From CAXSBR01 sp964252015 (GTDB lineage: Bacteria > Actinomycetota > Actinomycetes > Mycobacteriales > Jatrophihabitantaceae): DNA of 64,000 nucleotides. Made by a program: the position numbers and the translations under genes. The notes beneath the pieces were generated by a model. It did no database searches. It had not been told where the DNA came from and saw only the letters and a program-made list of their open reading frames with translations. Below, piece after piece: positions 35,319 through 44,034 of the stretch (position 1 is its first letter; each line of letters begins with the position of its first letter). Location: assembly GCA_964252015.1 (NCBI GenBank), contig CAXULW010000003.1, positions 1 to 64,000 of the forward strand, read 5' to 3'.

Positions 35319-36665
35319 ATGCGGGTTGCGGTGCTGGGCGGCGGCGGTTTCCGGGTGCCGCTACTGCACCGGGCACTGGTCGCCGGCCCGCTCGACCTCG
35401 ACGAGATCGTCCTGCAGGACACCTCGCCGCGCCGCCTTGACGTCATGGCCGCGGTGTTGCGCGGAGACGGTCCGCCCATCCGTACCACCCTCGATCTCGA
35501 TGCCGCGATCGATGGCGTGGACGTGGTGTTCGCGGCCATTCGGGTCGGCGGGTTGGCCGGCCGAGTCCGCGACGAACGCGACGCCCTCGATGCCGGTGTG
35601 ATCGGCCAGGAAACGGTGGGCGCGGGCGGGCTGTCCTCGGCGCTGCGGGTCGTACCGGTCGTCGATGCCATCGCCGAGCGGATTGCCGAACTCGCCCCGC
35701 TGGCCTGGACGATATCGATGACCAACCCGGCGGGCATCGTCACCGAGGCCATGGCCCGCACGCTCGGCGGGCGGGTGATCGGCGTCTGCGACTCGCCGGT
35801 TGCTCTGGCCCGGCGGGCGTGTGCCGCCGCCGGTGTCGACCCCGGGCCGTCGTTGGCCGCGGTCACGGCGCGTGTTGCGGTGGACTACGTGGGCCTCAAC
35901 CACCTGGGCTGGCTGCGCGCCCTCGTCGTGGACGGCGTCGACCGGCTTCCCGCGCTGGTCGCCGACCCGGACCGAATTGCGTCGTTCGAGGAGGGCCGGC
36001 TGTTCGGGTCCGATTTGATCGCCGCCCTGGGGACGATCCCCAACGAGTACCTGTACTGGTACTACGCGCGCGCCGAAGCTCACCGGGCGCTGCTGAGCGC
36101 CGGCCAGACCCGCGCCGAACACATCCGGGAACGGCAGCAGGAGTTCTACCACCACCCGGCGGGCACAGACGCGGCCCGGCGCTGGGGGGACGCCAACGCC
36201 GAGCGCAACCGCAGCTACCTGCAGGAACTGCGTACCCAGGATCGGGACGCCGCGGACCTGGCGGCGGGAGGGTACGAGACGGTGGCGGTCGCGCTGGCCC
36301 ACGCGCTGACCGGGGGCGATCCCGCCGAGCTGATCCTCAACGTGGGCAACGATCAGACGGTGACCGCGATGGCCTCTGATGCGGTCATCGAGACCGTCTG
36401 CCGGGTCACCTCGACCGGAGCGACGCCGGTGCCGCTGCGCGCGCCGCTGTCCGAGCACGAACTCGGCCTGATGTCGCTGGTCAAGAGCGGCGAGCGGTCG
36501 ATCATCCGGGCCGCCCGCACCGGCGACCGGCGCGCCGCGTTCCAGGCTTTCGCCCTGCACCCGCTCGTCGATTCACTGGAGGCGGCTCGGGTGCTTACCG
36601 CCCGTGCGTTCGACCGACGTGCCGCCGCGCTGCCGGCGCGGACCGACCCGGATGGCATTGCCTAG
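35319..36665 (+). CDS. GH4 family 6-phospho-glycosidase
   Basis: The 448-residue NAD- and Mn-dependent glycosidase begins with the Rossmann loop VAVLGGGGFRVPLL. The metal-binding Cys is in VIGVCDSP, with Asn/His in VDYVGLNHLGWL and the downstream stretch IPNEYLYWYYARAE. This is the 6-phospho-beta-glucosidase (BglT/CelF) branch rather than the alpha-galactosidase branch, by the GLNHLGW form. The enzyme acts through oxidation at C3 of a phosphorylated glucoside. Its neighbours are an ABC importer, not a PTS, and a PfkB kinase that might supply the phosphate. Confidence 0.9.
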   Translation: MRVAVLGGGGFRVPLLHRALVAGPLDLDEIVLQDTSPRRLDVMAAVLRGDGPPIRTTLDLDAAIDGVDVVFAAIRVGGLAGRVRDERDALDAGVIGQETVGAGGLSSALRVVPVVDAIAERIAELAPLAWTISMTNPAGIVTEAMARTLGGRVIGVCDSPVALARRACAAAGVDPGPSLAAVTARVAVDYVGLNHLGWLRALVVDGVDRLPALVADPDRIASFEEGRLFGSDLIAALGTIPNEYLYWYYARAEAHRALLSAGQTRAEHIRERQQEFYHHPAGTDAARRWGDANAERNRSYLQELRTQDRDAADLAAGGYETVAVALAHALTGGDPAELILNVGNDQTVTAMASDAVIETVCRVTSTGATPVPLRAPLSEHELGLMSLVKSGERSIIRAARTGDRRAAFQAFALHPLVDSLEAARVLTARAFDRRAAALPARTDPDGIA

Positions 36666-36751
36666 TGCGCCGGTAGGGGTGGTGGTCATCGTTGATTAGG
36701 CGTTCTCTACAGTTCGGCGCGGGTGGTACCGACGATCTGATGGAGGTTCTG

Positions 36752-38137
36752 GTGGCTACGACCGGTTCGGCATTTCGCAGAGTGGGCCCACTGCGCCGCA
36801 CAGGTGCGGTGGCGTGCGCGGCGCTACTGACCGTGGGCATCGCTGCGTGCAGTTCCTCGAGCGGTTCGGGCTCGAAGTCGACCGGATCCAGTGCGAGCGG
36901 GTCGAGCGCAGGTGGATCGAGCCCGAGTGGATCGAGCACGAGTGCGAGCGGATCGAGTGCCAAACCGGTCTCGATCACGTTCTGGAGCTCAGGTCAACAG
37001 TCGGTGATCAGTTACCTGCAGAAGACCTTCAATGCCACCCATCCGGGCATCACGGTCAAAGGTCAGTACATCGCCAGTTCCGACAACCTCACCGCCAAAG
37101 AGGTCTCGGCCATCAAGAGCAACACCGAGCCGAACGTGGTCATCGGCCAGGACCCGTCCCAGCTTCCTTTGCTCGCCCAGAGCGGGAAGGTCGTCGACCT
37201 CACCGCCGCGCTGAAGGCGGAGACGGCCGCGCTCTACCCGGGCATTCGCTCAGCTTTGTTCTACAACGGCAAGCAGCTGGGCTTCGCCCTCGGCGGCGTC
37301 GGCGACTACGTGCTGTTCTACAACAAGAAGGACTTCGCCGCCGCCGGCATCTCCGCACCCCCGACCACCTGGGCCGAGGTCGAGCAGGACGCGATCAAGC
37401 TGTCGAACCCGGCCAAACACCATTACGGCATCTACATACCCCTGGGCTCGTCGGAATGGATCTCCTACGCCTGGGAGGGCTTGCTCTGGGCCAACGGGGG
37501 CAAGCTGCTCTCCGACGACGGCAAGAAGGTGGCGTTCAACTCCCCCGCCGGCGTCGCCGCTCTGACGACCTGGGTGAACCTGGTCCGCAAGGACAAGGCC
37601 GCCCCCACGACCAGTTACGCCCAAGCCGGCAGCTTCGACGGCGCCCCCGCCTTTGCCGGCGGGAACGTTTCCATGATCATTGAGGGCCAGTTCGCCCTGC
37701 AGCCGTTCCGATCGGCCAAGGTGGACTTCGGGGTGGCCCCGTTCCCGAAGGGCACGTCCGGCAAGTCCGCGACCGGCATCGGCATCGGCGTCGCGTCGGT
37801 GTTCGACAAGGGCAGCGCGGCCAATGCCGCCGCCGAGGAGTTCGTGAAGTGGCTCGGCCAGCCCGCGCAGGGCGGGTACCTGACCGGGGCGTCCAGCGGC
37901 CTGCCCAGCGCACCCAACCAGCTGACCCAACCCGCGGTGCAGAAGCTGATCGCCGCCGACCCGACCTACACCACGTTCTCCAACCAGCTCAAGACCGGCC
38001 AGACCCGCCCGACCATCCCCGGCTACGCGGCGATCTCGTTGGCGCTGTCCGACGAAATCGACGCTGCGCTGCGCGGTAGCGTCACACCGGCCCAGGCCCT
38101 GGCCAAAGCCGAGTCGGCCGGCAACAAGGCACTCTGA
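36752..38137 (+). CDS. Sugar ABC transporter substrate-binding lipoprotein (family 1)
   Basis: The 461-residue lipoprotein has its lipobox before Cys in TVGIAACSSSS. A Ser/Gly-rich linker follows that is encoded by GGATCGAGC-type repeats (36855-36960). An SBP_bac_1 fold follows (SITFWSSGQQSVISYLQKTF; ALGGVGDYVLFYNKKDF). GTG 36752 is preferred to ATG 36740 because GGAGG lies 5 bp before the GTG. It probably brings a di- or oligosaccharide glucoside to the permeases that follow. Confidence 0.9.
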   Translation: MATTGSAFRRVGPLRRTGAVACAALLTVGIAACSSSSGSGSKSTGSSASGSSAGGSSPSGSSTSASGSSAKPVSITFWSSGQQSVISYLQKTFNATHPGITVKGQYIASSDNLTAKEVSAIKSNTEPNVVIGQDPSQLPLLAQSGKVVDLTAALKAETAALYPGIRSALFYNGKQLGFALGGVGDYVLFYNKKDFAAAGISAPPTTWAEVEQDAIKLSNPAKHHYGIYIPLGSSEWISYAWEGLLWANGGKLLSDDGKKVAFNSPAGVAALTTWVNLVRKDKAAPTTSYAQAGSFDGAPAFAGGNVSMIIEGQFALQPFRSAKVDFGVAPFPKGTSGKSATGIGIGVASVFDKGSAANAAAEEFVKWLGQPAQGGYLTGASSGLPSAPNQLTQPAVQKLIAADPTYTTFSNQLKTGQTRPTIPGYAAISLALSDEIDAALRGSVTPAQALAKAESAGNKAL

Positions 38138-38172
38138 CGCTGATCGGTCGACCGTCAGGACAGGAACCTCGA

Positions 38173-39156
38173 GTGCCGCTCTCGTCCCGGGTCCGCCCGC
38201 GCCGCGCGGGCGGACCGGCGACGATCCCGCTGTGGGGCGGCAACACGGTGCGGCGCAAGCCGGTCGGCCCGAGCACGTGGCGCGAGCGGCTGAGCGCCTA
38301 CGCCTTCGTCGCGCCGGTGCTGCTGCTGACGGTGCTGTTCTCCGTGCTCCCGCTGGTACTGGTTTTTCGACGCAGCTTCTACAAGGGCAACATCTTCGAC
38401 ACCGACCTGAAGTTTTCCGGGCTGGCGAACTACCGGGACGTGTTCTCCACCGGCGGCGGGCATGCCCTGCGTATCACCGCGGTCTACACCGTCGGGTTCG
38501 TCGTCGTCTGCATGGTCGTGGGGTTGGCGATCGCGCTGCTGCTGGACGTCCGGCTGCCGGGGCTGAGCTTCGTCCGCGCAGTGTTCGTCATCCCGCTGGT
38601 GGTGCCGGCGGTGGCCACCGCGCTGATCTGGTACACGCTGTTCCAGCCGGACACGGGGTTGATCAACCGGGCCCTTACCAGCGTCGGGCTGCCCCAGACC
38701 AGCCTGGACTCCAAGAACACTGCGCTCATCGCGGTCATCGCGTTCGGGGCGTGGCAATTCTTCGGTGAGGTGGTGATCCTCTACCTGGCCGCGCTCAAAT
38801 CGCTACCGGGGGACGTCATCGAGGCCGCCAGCATCGACGGGGCCGGGGCATGGAAGCGGCTGATCTACATCCGGCTGCCACTGCTGCGCAACCAGACCGG
38901 GCTCATCGGTGTCGTCGCCACCTTGAACGGACTGCAGACGTTCACCCAGATCTACGTGCTCACCAACGGCGGGCCGCAGGGGGCGACGCAGACCGCCCTG
39001 TACTACGTCTACCAGCAGGCATTCGGGCTCGGCGCCGACGGGTCGGCCGGTCGCGCGGACGCCATGGCGGTCATCTTGTTTCTCATCTCCCTCGCCGTCA
39101 CCGTGATGCAGCTGGCCATCGTGGCGCGGGCGTCCCGGACCGAGGCAAGCAGCTGA
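38173..39156 (+). CDS. Sugar ABC transporter permease (MalF/UgpA-like)
   Basis: The 327-residue permease has six predicted helices, a long basic N-terminus and the EAA loop DVIEAASIDGAGAWKRLIYI. It follows the binding protein by 35 bp and overlaps the next permease by one base (TGATG). It forms half of the sugar channel. No ATPase gene lies in this cluster, so a shared MsiK-type ATPase encoded elsewhere is likely, as is usual in actinobacteria. Confidence 0.93.
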   Translation: MPLSSRVRPRRAGGPATIPLWGGNTVRRKPVGPSTWRERLSAYAFVAPVLLLTVLFSVLPLVLVFRRSFYKGNIFDTDLKFSGLANYRDVFSTGGGHALRITAVYTVGFVVVCMVVGLAIALLLDVRLPGLSFVRAVFVIPLVVPAVATALIWYTLFQPDTGLINRALTSVGLPQTSLDSKNTALIAVIAFGAWQFFGEVVILYLAALKSLPGDVIEAASIDGAGAWKRLIYIRLPLLRNQTGLIGVVATLNGLQTFTQIYVLTNGGPQGATQTALYYVYQQAFGLGADGSAGRADAMAVILFLISLAVTVMQLAIVARASRTEASS

Positions 39157-39983
39157 TGCGCATCAGTGTCCCGGCCCGGATCACCGTCTACCTGCTGGTG
39201 ACGATCTCGGTCCTCATCGTCATTTTCCCGCTGGTCTGGATGCTCTTCTCGGCCGTCAAGACGAACGGCGAGATCATCAACCCGAACGCCCCGCTCATCC
39301 CGCGACACTGGCGCTGGGCCAACATCACACAAGCCTGGCAGCTCGCCCCGTTCGGACGGTACTTTCTCAACAGCGCGATCTTCAGCGTCGTTACGACCGC
39401 CGGCCAGGTGGCCACGGGCCTCCTCGCCGGGTACGCCTTCGCCATGTTCGTCTTCCCGTTGAAACGCGCCCTGTTCACGGTCGTGCTCAGTGGATTGATG
39501 ATCCCGTTCACGGTCGTGCTCGTACCGGTGGTACAGATCCTGGGCGACCTGCACTGGATCGACACCTACCAAGGCCTGATCGTGCCCAACCTGGCCTCGG
39601 CGCTCGGGGCTTTCCTGTTCCGGCAGTTCTTCCTGAGCGCGCCGGTCGAGCTCGGGGAGGCGGCCCGGATCGACGGTGCCAGCGAGTGGCGGATCTTCTG
39701 GAGCGTGTATCGACCACTGTCGAAACCGATGACGGCGGCGTTCACGATCATCGCGTTCCTGCAGAACTGGAACAATTTCCTGTTCCCGCTCGTCGTCACC
39801 AATTCGCAGAAGCTCATGATGGTCTCGCAAGGACTCACGGTCTTCCAGGCCAATCCGGTCAACAAGGTCTCCTACAACCTGCTCATGGCCGGTTCACTCA
39901 TCGCGGTCGTTCCCGTGCTCATCGTCGCGATGGTCGCGCAGCGGCGAGTGGTGGACGGTCTGTCGCTGGGTGCGGTCAAATAG
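39156..39983 (+). CDS. Sugar ABC transporter permease (MalG/UgpE-like)
   Basis: The 275-residue second permease half has six helices and EAA loop ELGEAARIDGASEWRIFWSV. The start is ATG 39156, whose A is also the last base of the upstream stop. Its own TAG stop lies in the stem of a hairpin shared with the convergent lyase gene. Confidence 0.93.
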   Translation: MRISVPARITVYLLVTISVLIVIFPLVWMLFSAVKTNGEIINPNAPLIPRHWRWANITQAWQLAPFGRYFLNSAIFSVVTTAGQVATGLLAGYAFAMFVFPLKRALFTVVLSGLMIPFTVVLVPVVQILGDLHWIDTYQGLIVPNLASALGAFLFRQFFLSAPVELGEAARIDGASEWRIFWSVYRPLSKPMTAAFTIIAFLQNWNNFLFPLVVTNSQKLMMVSQGLTVFQANPVNKVSYNLLMAGSLIAVVPVLIVAMVAQRRVVDGLSLGAVK

Positions 39984-40010
39984 CGCGCCAGCACCCGGGG
40001 CGTCGCGCTA
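39981..40010. terminator. Bidirectional hairpin carrying both stop codons
   Basis: TAGCGCG (39981-39987) and CGCGCTA (40004-40010) are perfectly complementary over 7 bp with a 16-nt GC-rich loop. Each arm contains the stop codon of one convergent gene. It is a plausible minimal bidirectional terminator. Confidence 0.5.
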
Positions 40011-41465
40011 CGCCCTGGCCGCCGACGCATCATCGAAGAACCGGGCCAGCCTGGGCAGCAGGGCGACGGCCACGTCGAGGTCAGCACTGAGGTCGCGATC
40101 GGCCGTGGCCGCCGGCAGGGCTTCGCAGGCCGCGACGACGCCAGCCAGCCGAACCGGGAAAGCCACACCCGACCTGCGCGCTGCCCTGACGGCCACGACG
40201 AGTTCGGCGGCGATGATGACCGCGAACGACCGGACCGAGTTCAGTGCGGCCCGCGCCGCGGCCGGGGCAAAGTTCGCGCCCTCCTCAGCGCCCAAGGACA
40301 GGTTCACGCTCTGCGTCCCGACCGGGTGGGCGGTGACCAGCAGTTCCCCGAGCGCGGACGCGGCGACGTACTCGAGCATCATCACCCCGGACGACCCCGG
40401 CGTGTCGTCGGCGAGGAACGGCGTCGTGCCGGTCAGGGCCGCAGAGCTGAGTGCGGTGAGCCGGGTGAGCCCGAGCCGCGCGGCCGGCACGAGGGCGATG
40501 TTGACGGCGTCGAGGGCCTGGACCAATTGGGCGGCGTAGAAGCCACCGTGGTGCAGGACGCCGGTGTCCACCGAGCTGGCACCGGGCCGGATCAACGGGT
40601 TTTCGCTGGCCGTGTTGGCCATTGCTTCAGCGACCTCGCGCAGCTGCCGCAGCGCGTCCAGCAACGCTCCGTGGACCTGGGGAAGAGCCCGCAGCGCATA
40701 GGGATCCTGCAGCCTGGCCGGTCTCGCGGCCGGGCGAACCAGCGCGCCCATGACGTCGATGACTTCGCGCGCTCCGGGAAACGGAGTCGCCATAGCCACG
40801 GCGGGGTCGAACGCCTCAGCGTTACCCCGCACCACGACGAAGCTGAGCGCGGCGACGACTACGCCCGCCCCGGCCAGGCTCTGCAGATCGGACCAGGCGA
40901 GGGCGGCGTCAGCGACGGTGGCCGCGTTGCTGCTGAGCAGCGGCAGCGCGTCACCTGGTCCGAAGGCGACCGGGGCAACGGTGGCTCCGTCGGTCGGTTC
41001 GTCGCCGCACAGGGCCAGCGCGACCTTGGCCAGCGCGGGCAGATCACCGGTACCAACCCCACCCAGATCCCGTACCCGGGGCAACGAGTCCGCGTTGATC
41101 AGGGCGGCGAGGCCGTCGACGACCGCCGGGTTGATCCCGCTGCCTCCGTTCGCGAGCTGGTTGAGGCGCACAACGAGCAGGGCCCTGACCCGGCGCGGGT
41201 CGCGCGTACCGCCCCCAGACGTGGCGTGCGAACGTAATAGTCGCATCGACTGGGCGGCGTCGTCGACGTTCACCGCGACGGTGCGGTTAGCACCGACGCC
41301 GGTCGACCTACCGTAGATCGGCCGCGTTTGCGCCGCGTTCACGGCGAAGGCGAACGAACTCTGCACGCGGTTACGCGCCTCCTCGGTAATCGTCACCGTG
41401 ACCGGGCCGGCCGAAAGACGGGCGAGAGTCGAGCAGGTCAACGAGGTCCCGTCGATTTCCAGCAC
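40008..41465 (-). CDS. Aromatic amino acid lyase family protein with altered MIO triad
   Basis: The 485-residue HAL/PAL superfamily protein keeps many landmarks: the active-site Tyr loop PIYGRSTGVGANR, NQLANGGSGIN, QDPYALRALPQVHGA and NTASENPLI. The region where MIO enzymes have Ala-Ser-Gly (ASGDLAPLA) reads GGVGTGDLPALAKVAL, with Thr in place of the cyclising Ser. The late canonical stretch with Gln-Glu-Asp-His is likewise replaced (LGAEEGANFAPAAA). Either a variant electrophile forms or the protein is not a standard ammonia lyase. It is divergent from an Rrf2 regulator. Confidence 0.75.
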   Translation of the reverse strand: MLEIDGTSLTCSTLARLSAGPVTVTITEEARNRVQSSFAFAVNAAQTRPIYGRSTGVGANRTVAVNVDDAAQSMRLLRSHATSGGGTRDPRRVRALLVVRLNQLANGGSGINPAVVDGLAALINADSLPRVRDLGGVGTGDLPALAKVALALCGDEPTDGATVAPVAFGPGDALPLLSSNAATVADAALAWSDLQSLAGAGVVVAALSFVVVRGNAEAFDPAVAMATPFPGAREVIDVMGALVRPAARPARLQDPYALRALPQVHGALLDALRQLREVAEAMANTASENPLIRPGASSVDTGVLHHGGFYAAQLVQALDAVNIALVPAARLGLTRLTALSSAALTGTTPFLADDTPGSSGVMMLEYVAASALGELLVTAHPVGTQSVNLSLGAEEGANFAPAAARAALNSVRSFAVIIAAELVVAVRAARRSGVAFPVRLAGVVAACEALPAATADRDLSADLDVAVALLPRLARFFDDASAARA

Positions 41466-41612
41466 GCCGCACCTTCTCTCATTCCGCCCGCCAGCAAAAC
41501 CGCAGGATCCGATGGTGACGACCCGGTTGCGTCGGCACAGTGAACCGCGAGCGGCGGCGTCCGTTGCGCGCGGCGGAACCGCTCACCCACACCGTAATGC
41601 GACGATGACGCG

Positions 41613-42068
41613 GTGGAAATTTCAGCGAAGAGTGACTACGCGGTTCGCGCATTGCTCGGCTTAGCTGCCCACCATCCCGAATTGGTCAAAGCCGAAGCGC
41701 TCATGGCGGAGCAAATGCTTCCGCGCAAGTTTGTCGAATCGATCCTCGGCGATCTACGCCGCGCCGGTATCGTGCGCAGCTCCCGGGGTGCAGATGGCGG
41801 TTACGGCCTCACCAGAACGCCGGCAAAGGTCTCGATTGGTTCGATCATCCGAGCCGTTGACGGCCCGCTGGCCGAGGTCCGCGGCGTGCGCCCCCACGAG
41901 ACCTCCTACGACGGCGACGCCCAACACCTGGCCGAATTGTGGGTGGCCGTTCGCACCAGCCTGCGCCGAGTGCTGGATGAGACCAGCCTGGCCCAGGTCC
42001 TCAACGGCCGACTCCCGGCCCACGTGCGCCGTCTGGTCGACTCGCCGGGAGCCTGGCTGCCCCGGTAG
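41613..42068 (+). CDS. Rrf2 family transcriptional regulator
   Basis: The 151-residue winged-helix regulator has the Rrf2 start EISAKSDYAVRALLGLA. The recognition and wing region is LPRKFVESILGDLRRAGIV then SSRGADGGYGL. It has no cysteines, so it cannot ligate an Fe-S cluster like IscR or NsrR; this places it with CymR-like or other cluster-free members. CymR controls cysteine and sulfur metabolism in Firmicutes, and this gene sits upstream of an organosulfur-type monooxygenase operon. The start is GTG 41613. Confidence 0.9.
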   Translation: MEISAKSDYAVRALLGLAAHHPELVKAEALMAEQMLPRKFVESILGDLRRAGIVRSSRGADGGYGLTRTPAKVSIGSIIRAVDGPLAEVRGVRPHETSYDGDAQHLAELWVAVRTSLRRVLDETSLAQVLNGRLPAHVRRLVDSPGAWLPR

Positions 42069-42180
42069 CCACGGCGGGGGAGACCCGACGCGCTCGACCG
42101 GCAGTATTTCTATCGGATTGACCGAGAACACAGCGCCGATTCGTTGCTCTCCCAGGTCAGCCGACGTTAACGTAAGGAAC

Positions 42181-42714
42181 GTGACGCCGACCGGTCGAGG
42201 GCAGCAGCGGCTGTTTACGTTCCCCAACCCGGTGAACGAACTCGCCGCCCGGTCGGTGGCCGGCGGCGTACTCGTCATCGCCAGCCTGATCCTCGGCCTG
42301 AGCGTGACCGCCGGGCCGGGGTGGCTCTGGCTGAGCGCCGGTCTCGCCTACGGCTTTCTGGCGCGGACGGCGGCGGGGCCGACGTTGAGCCCGCTGGGGC
42401 AGCTCGCCACCCGGGTGATTGCGCCGAGACTGGGCGCCGCTCGGCCGGTGCCCGGGCCACCCAAACGCTTCGCCCAGAGCATCGGGGCCGTGGTGACCAC
42501 CACCATCGTCGTCCTGGTCGCGCTCGGTTTGACCGCGCCGGCCCAGGGTCTGCTGGTGGTGATGATCCTGTTCGCGGGCCTGGAGTCCATCTTCGCCATC
42601 TGTGTGGGTTGCCAGATCTTCGGCTTCCTCATGCGGGTCGGGCTGATCCCAGCCGAGACCTGCGCTGCGTGCGCCAACGTTGGTCTGCGTACGGCCGACA
42701 CCGGCCGAACGTGA
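42181..42714 (+). CDS. DUF4395 membrane protein
   Basis: The 177-residue protein has four hydrophobic segments and the DUF4395 core FPNPVNELAARSVAGGVLV. Further core features are YGFLARTAAGPTLSPLGQLA and PGPPKRFAQSIG. It has two CxxC pairs (CVGCQIF, CAACANV) near the C-terminus that could bind metal or be redox-active. DUF4395 genes are often next to thiosulfate sulfurtransferases and sulfur genes, which fits the following operon. GTG 42181 follows AAGGA. Confidence 0.88.
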   Translation: MTPTGRGQQRLFTFPNPVNELAARSVAGGVLVIASLILGLSVTAGPGWLWLSAGLAYGFLARTAAGPTLSPLGQLATRVIAPRLGAARPVPGPPKRFAQSIGAVVTTTIVVLVALGLTAPAQGLLVVMILFAGLESIFAICVGCQIFGFLMRVGLIPAETCAACANVGLRTADTGRT

Positions 42715-42796
42715 TCAGCAGAGCATGATCGCCCTGCTGTTCCGGCCGCGCCCACAGACATCGGCGGTAATGCGTCACCGAGAGAGCTGAGTACAC

Positions 42797-44002
42797 ATGT
42801 CCGCACCACACTCCCCCGTGCACCTGGCCGTTGCGCTGGACGGCGCCGGCTGGCACCCGGCCGCCTGGCGCGAGCCCACTGCCCGCGCGGCTGAGTTACT
42901 GGACGCGCGGTACTGGGCCGATCTGGCCGCCGAAGCCGAACGGGGGCTGCTCGACTTCATCACGTTCGAGGACTCGCTGGGCCTGCAGACCAGCCGCCGC
43001 ACCGAGCCCGACCGGCGCACCGATCGTGTCCGCGGCCGACTGGACGCGGTCCTGACGGCCGCCCGGATCGCGCCGTTGACCCGTCACGTCGGGGTGGTGC
43101 CTACGGCCATCGTCACGCACACCGAACCGTTCCACCTGTCCAAGGCCATCGCCACCCTCGACTACGTGAGCACCGGGCGGGCCGGCGTCCAGGTCAAGGT
43201 CTCGGCTCGGGCGGACGAAGCCGCACTGTTCGGTCGGCGGGAGATCCCGGCCGTCTCGCTGGAGGAGCTGACGGCGGCGCCGACCCAGCGGTTGACCGCC
43301 GAGCTCTTCGACGAGGCCCGGGACTACGTCGAGGTGTTGCGTCGGCTCTGGGACAGCTGGGAGGACGACGCCGAGATCCGCGACACCGCGACCGGGCGGT
43401 TCGTCGACCGCAACAAGTTGCACTACATCGACTTCGTCGGAGACCGGTTCAGCGTCAAGGGCCCGTCGATCACCCCGCGCCCCCCGCAGGGGCAGCCGAT
43501 CGTCAGCGCGCTGGCCCACCGGCATCGGCCCTACCAGCTGGTGGCCACCTCGGCCGACGTCGGCTACGTGACCCCGAGCGACACCGCGAGCGCAGCTGAC
43601 ATCGTGGCCGAGATCCGTGGCCTGCAGCAGGTGGCCGGCCGGGGGGACGAGACGGTGCACGTGTTCGCCGATCTCGTCGTCTTTCTCGACATCGATGGCG
43701 ACAACGCCTTCAGCCGTCGCGAACGCCTGGACGAGGCGGCCGGTGAGTACTACCGCAGTGACGCCCACATCTTCACCGGTTCGGCCTCGGAACTGGCTGA
43801 TCTGGTGCTGGATTGGCAGGCCGTCGGCGTATCCGGGTTCCGCCTGCGACCCGCAGTGCTGCCGGATGACCTGGAATCCATCACCCGGGTGCTCGTGCCG
43901 GAACTCCAGCGCCGCGGTGCGTTCCGGACCGCCTACGAGGCCGCGACGTTGCGCGGCCTGCTGGACCTGCACCGTCCCGCCAGCCGCTACGCCGCGGTGT
44001 GA
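42797..44002 (+). CDS. LLM class flavin-dependent monooxygenase 1
   Basis: The 401-residue luciferase-like protein of the NtaA/SnaA/DszA group shows LLDFITFEDSLGLQ, the strand RHVGVVPTAIVTHTEPFHLS and STGRAGVQVKVSARADEA. It uses FMNH2 to oxidise, typically, organosulfur or aminocarboxylate compounds. ATG 42797 opens a six-gene operon that ends with two flavin reductases. The substrate is unknown. Confidence 0.86.
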   Translation: MSAPHSPVHLAVALDGAGWHPAAWREPTARAAELLDARYWADLAAEAERGLLDFITFEDSLGLQTSRRTEPDRRTDRVRGRLDAVLTAARIAPLTRHVGVVPTAIVTHTEPFHLSKAIATLDYVSTGRAGVQVKVSARADEAALFGRREIPAVSLEELTAAPTQRLTAELFDEARDYVEVLRRLWDSWEDDAEIRDTATGRFVDRNKLHYIDFVGDRFSVKGPSITPRPPQGQPIVSALAHRHRPYQLVATSADVGYVTPSDTASAADIVAEIRGLQQVAGRGDETVHVFADLVVFLDIDGDNAFSRRERLDEAAGEYYRSDAHIFTGSASELADLVLDWQAVGVSGFRLRPAVLPDDLESITRVLVPELQRRGAFRTAYEAATLRGLLDLHRPASRYAAV

Positions 44003-44034
44003 GCCGAAGCAGTGTGAACGGAAAGGACGTGTCG

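Noticed and set aside
42725..42790. Short ORF before the first monooxygenase as a second sulfur leader peptide
   Set aside because: It encodes MIALLFRPRPQTSAVMRHRE-like sequence with no Cys-Arg end and no hairpins; it does not match the leader at 34039-34113.
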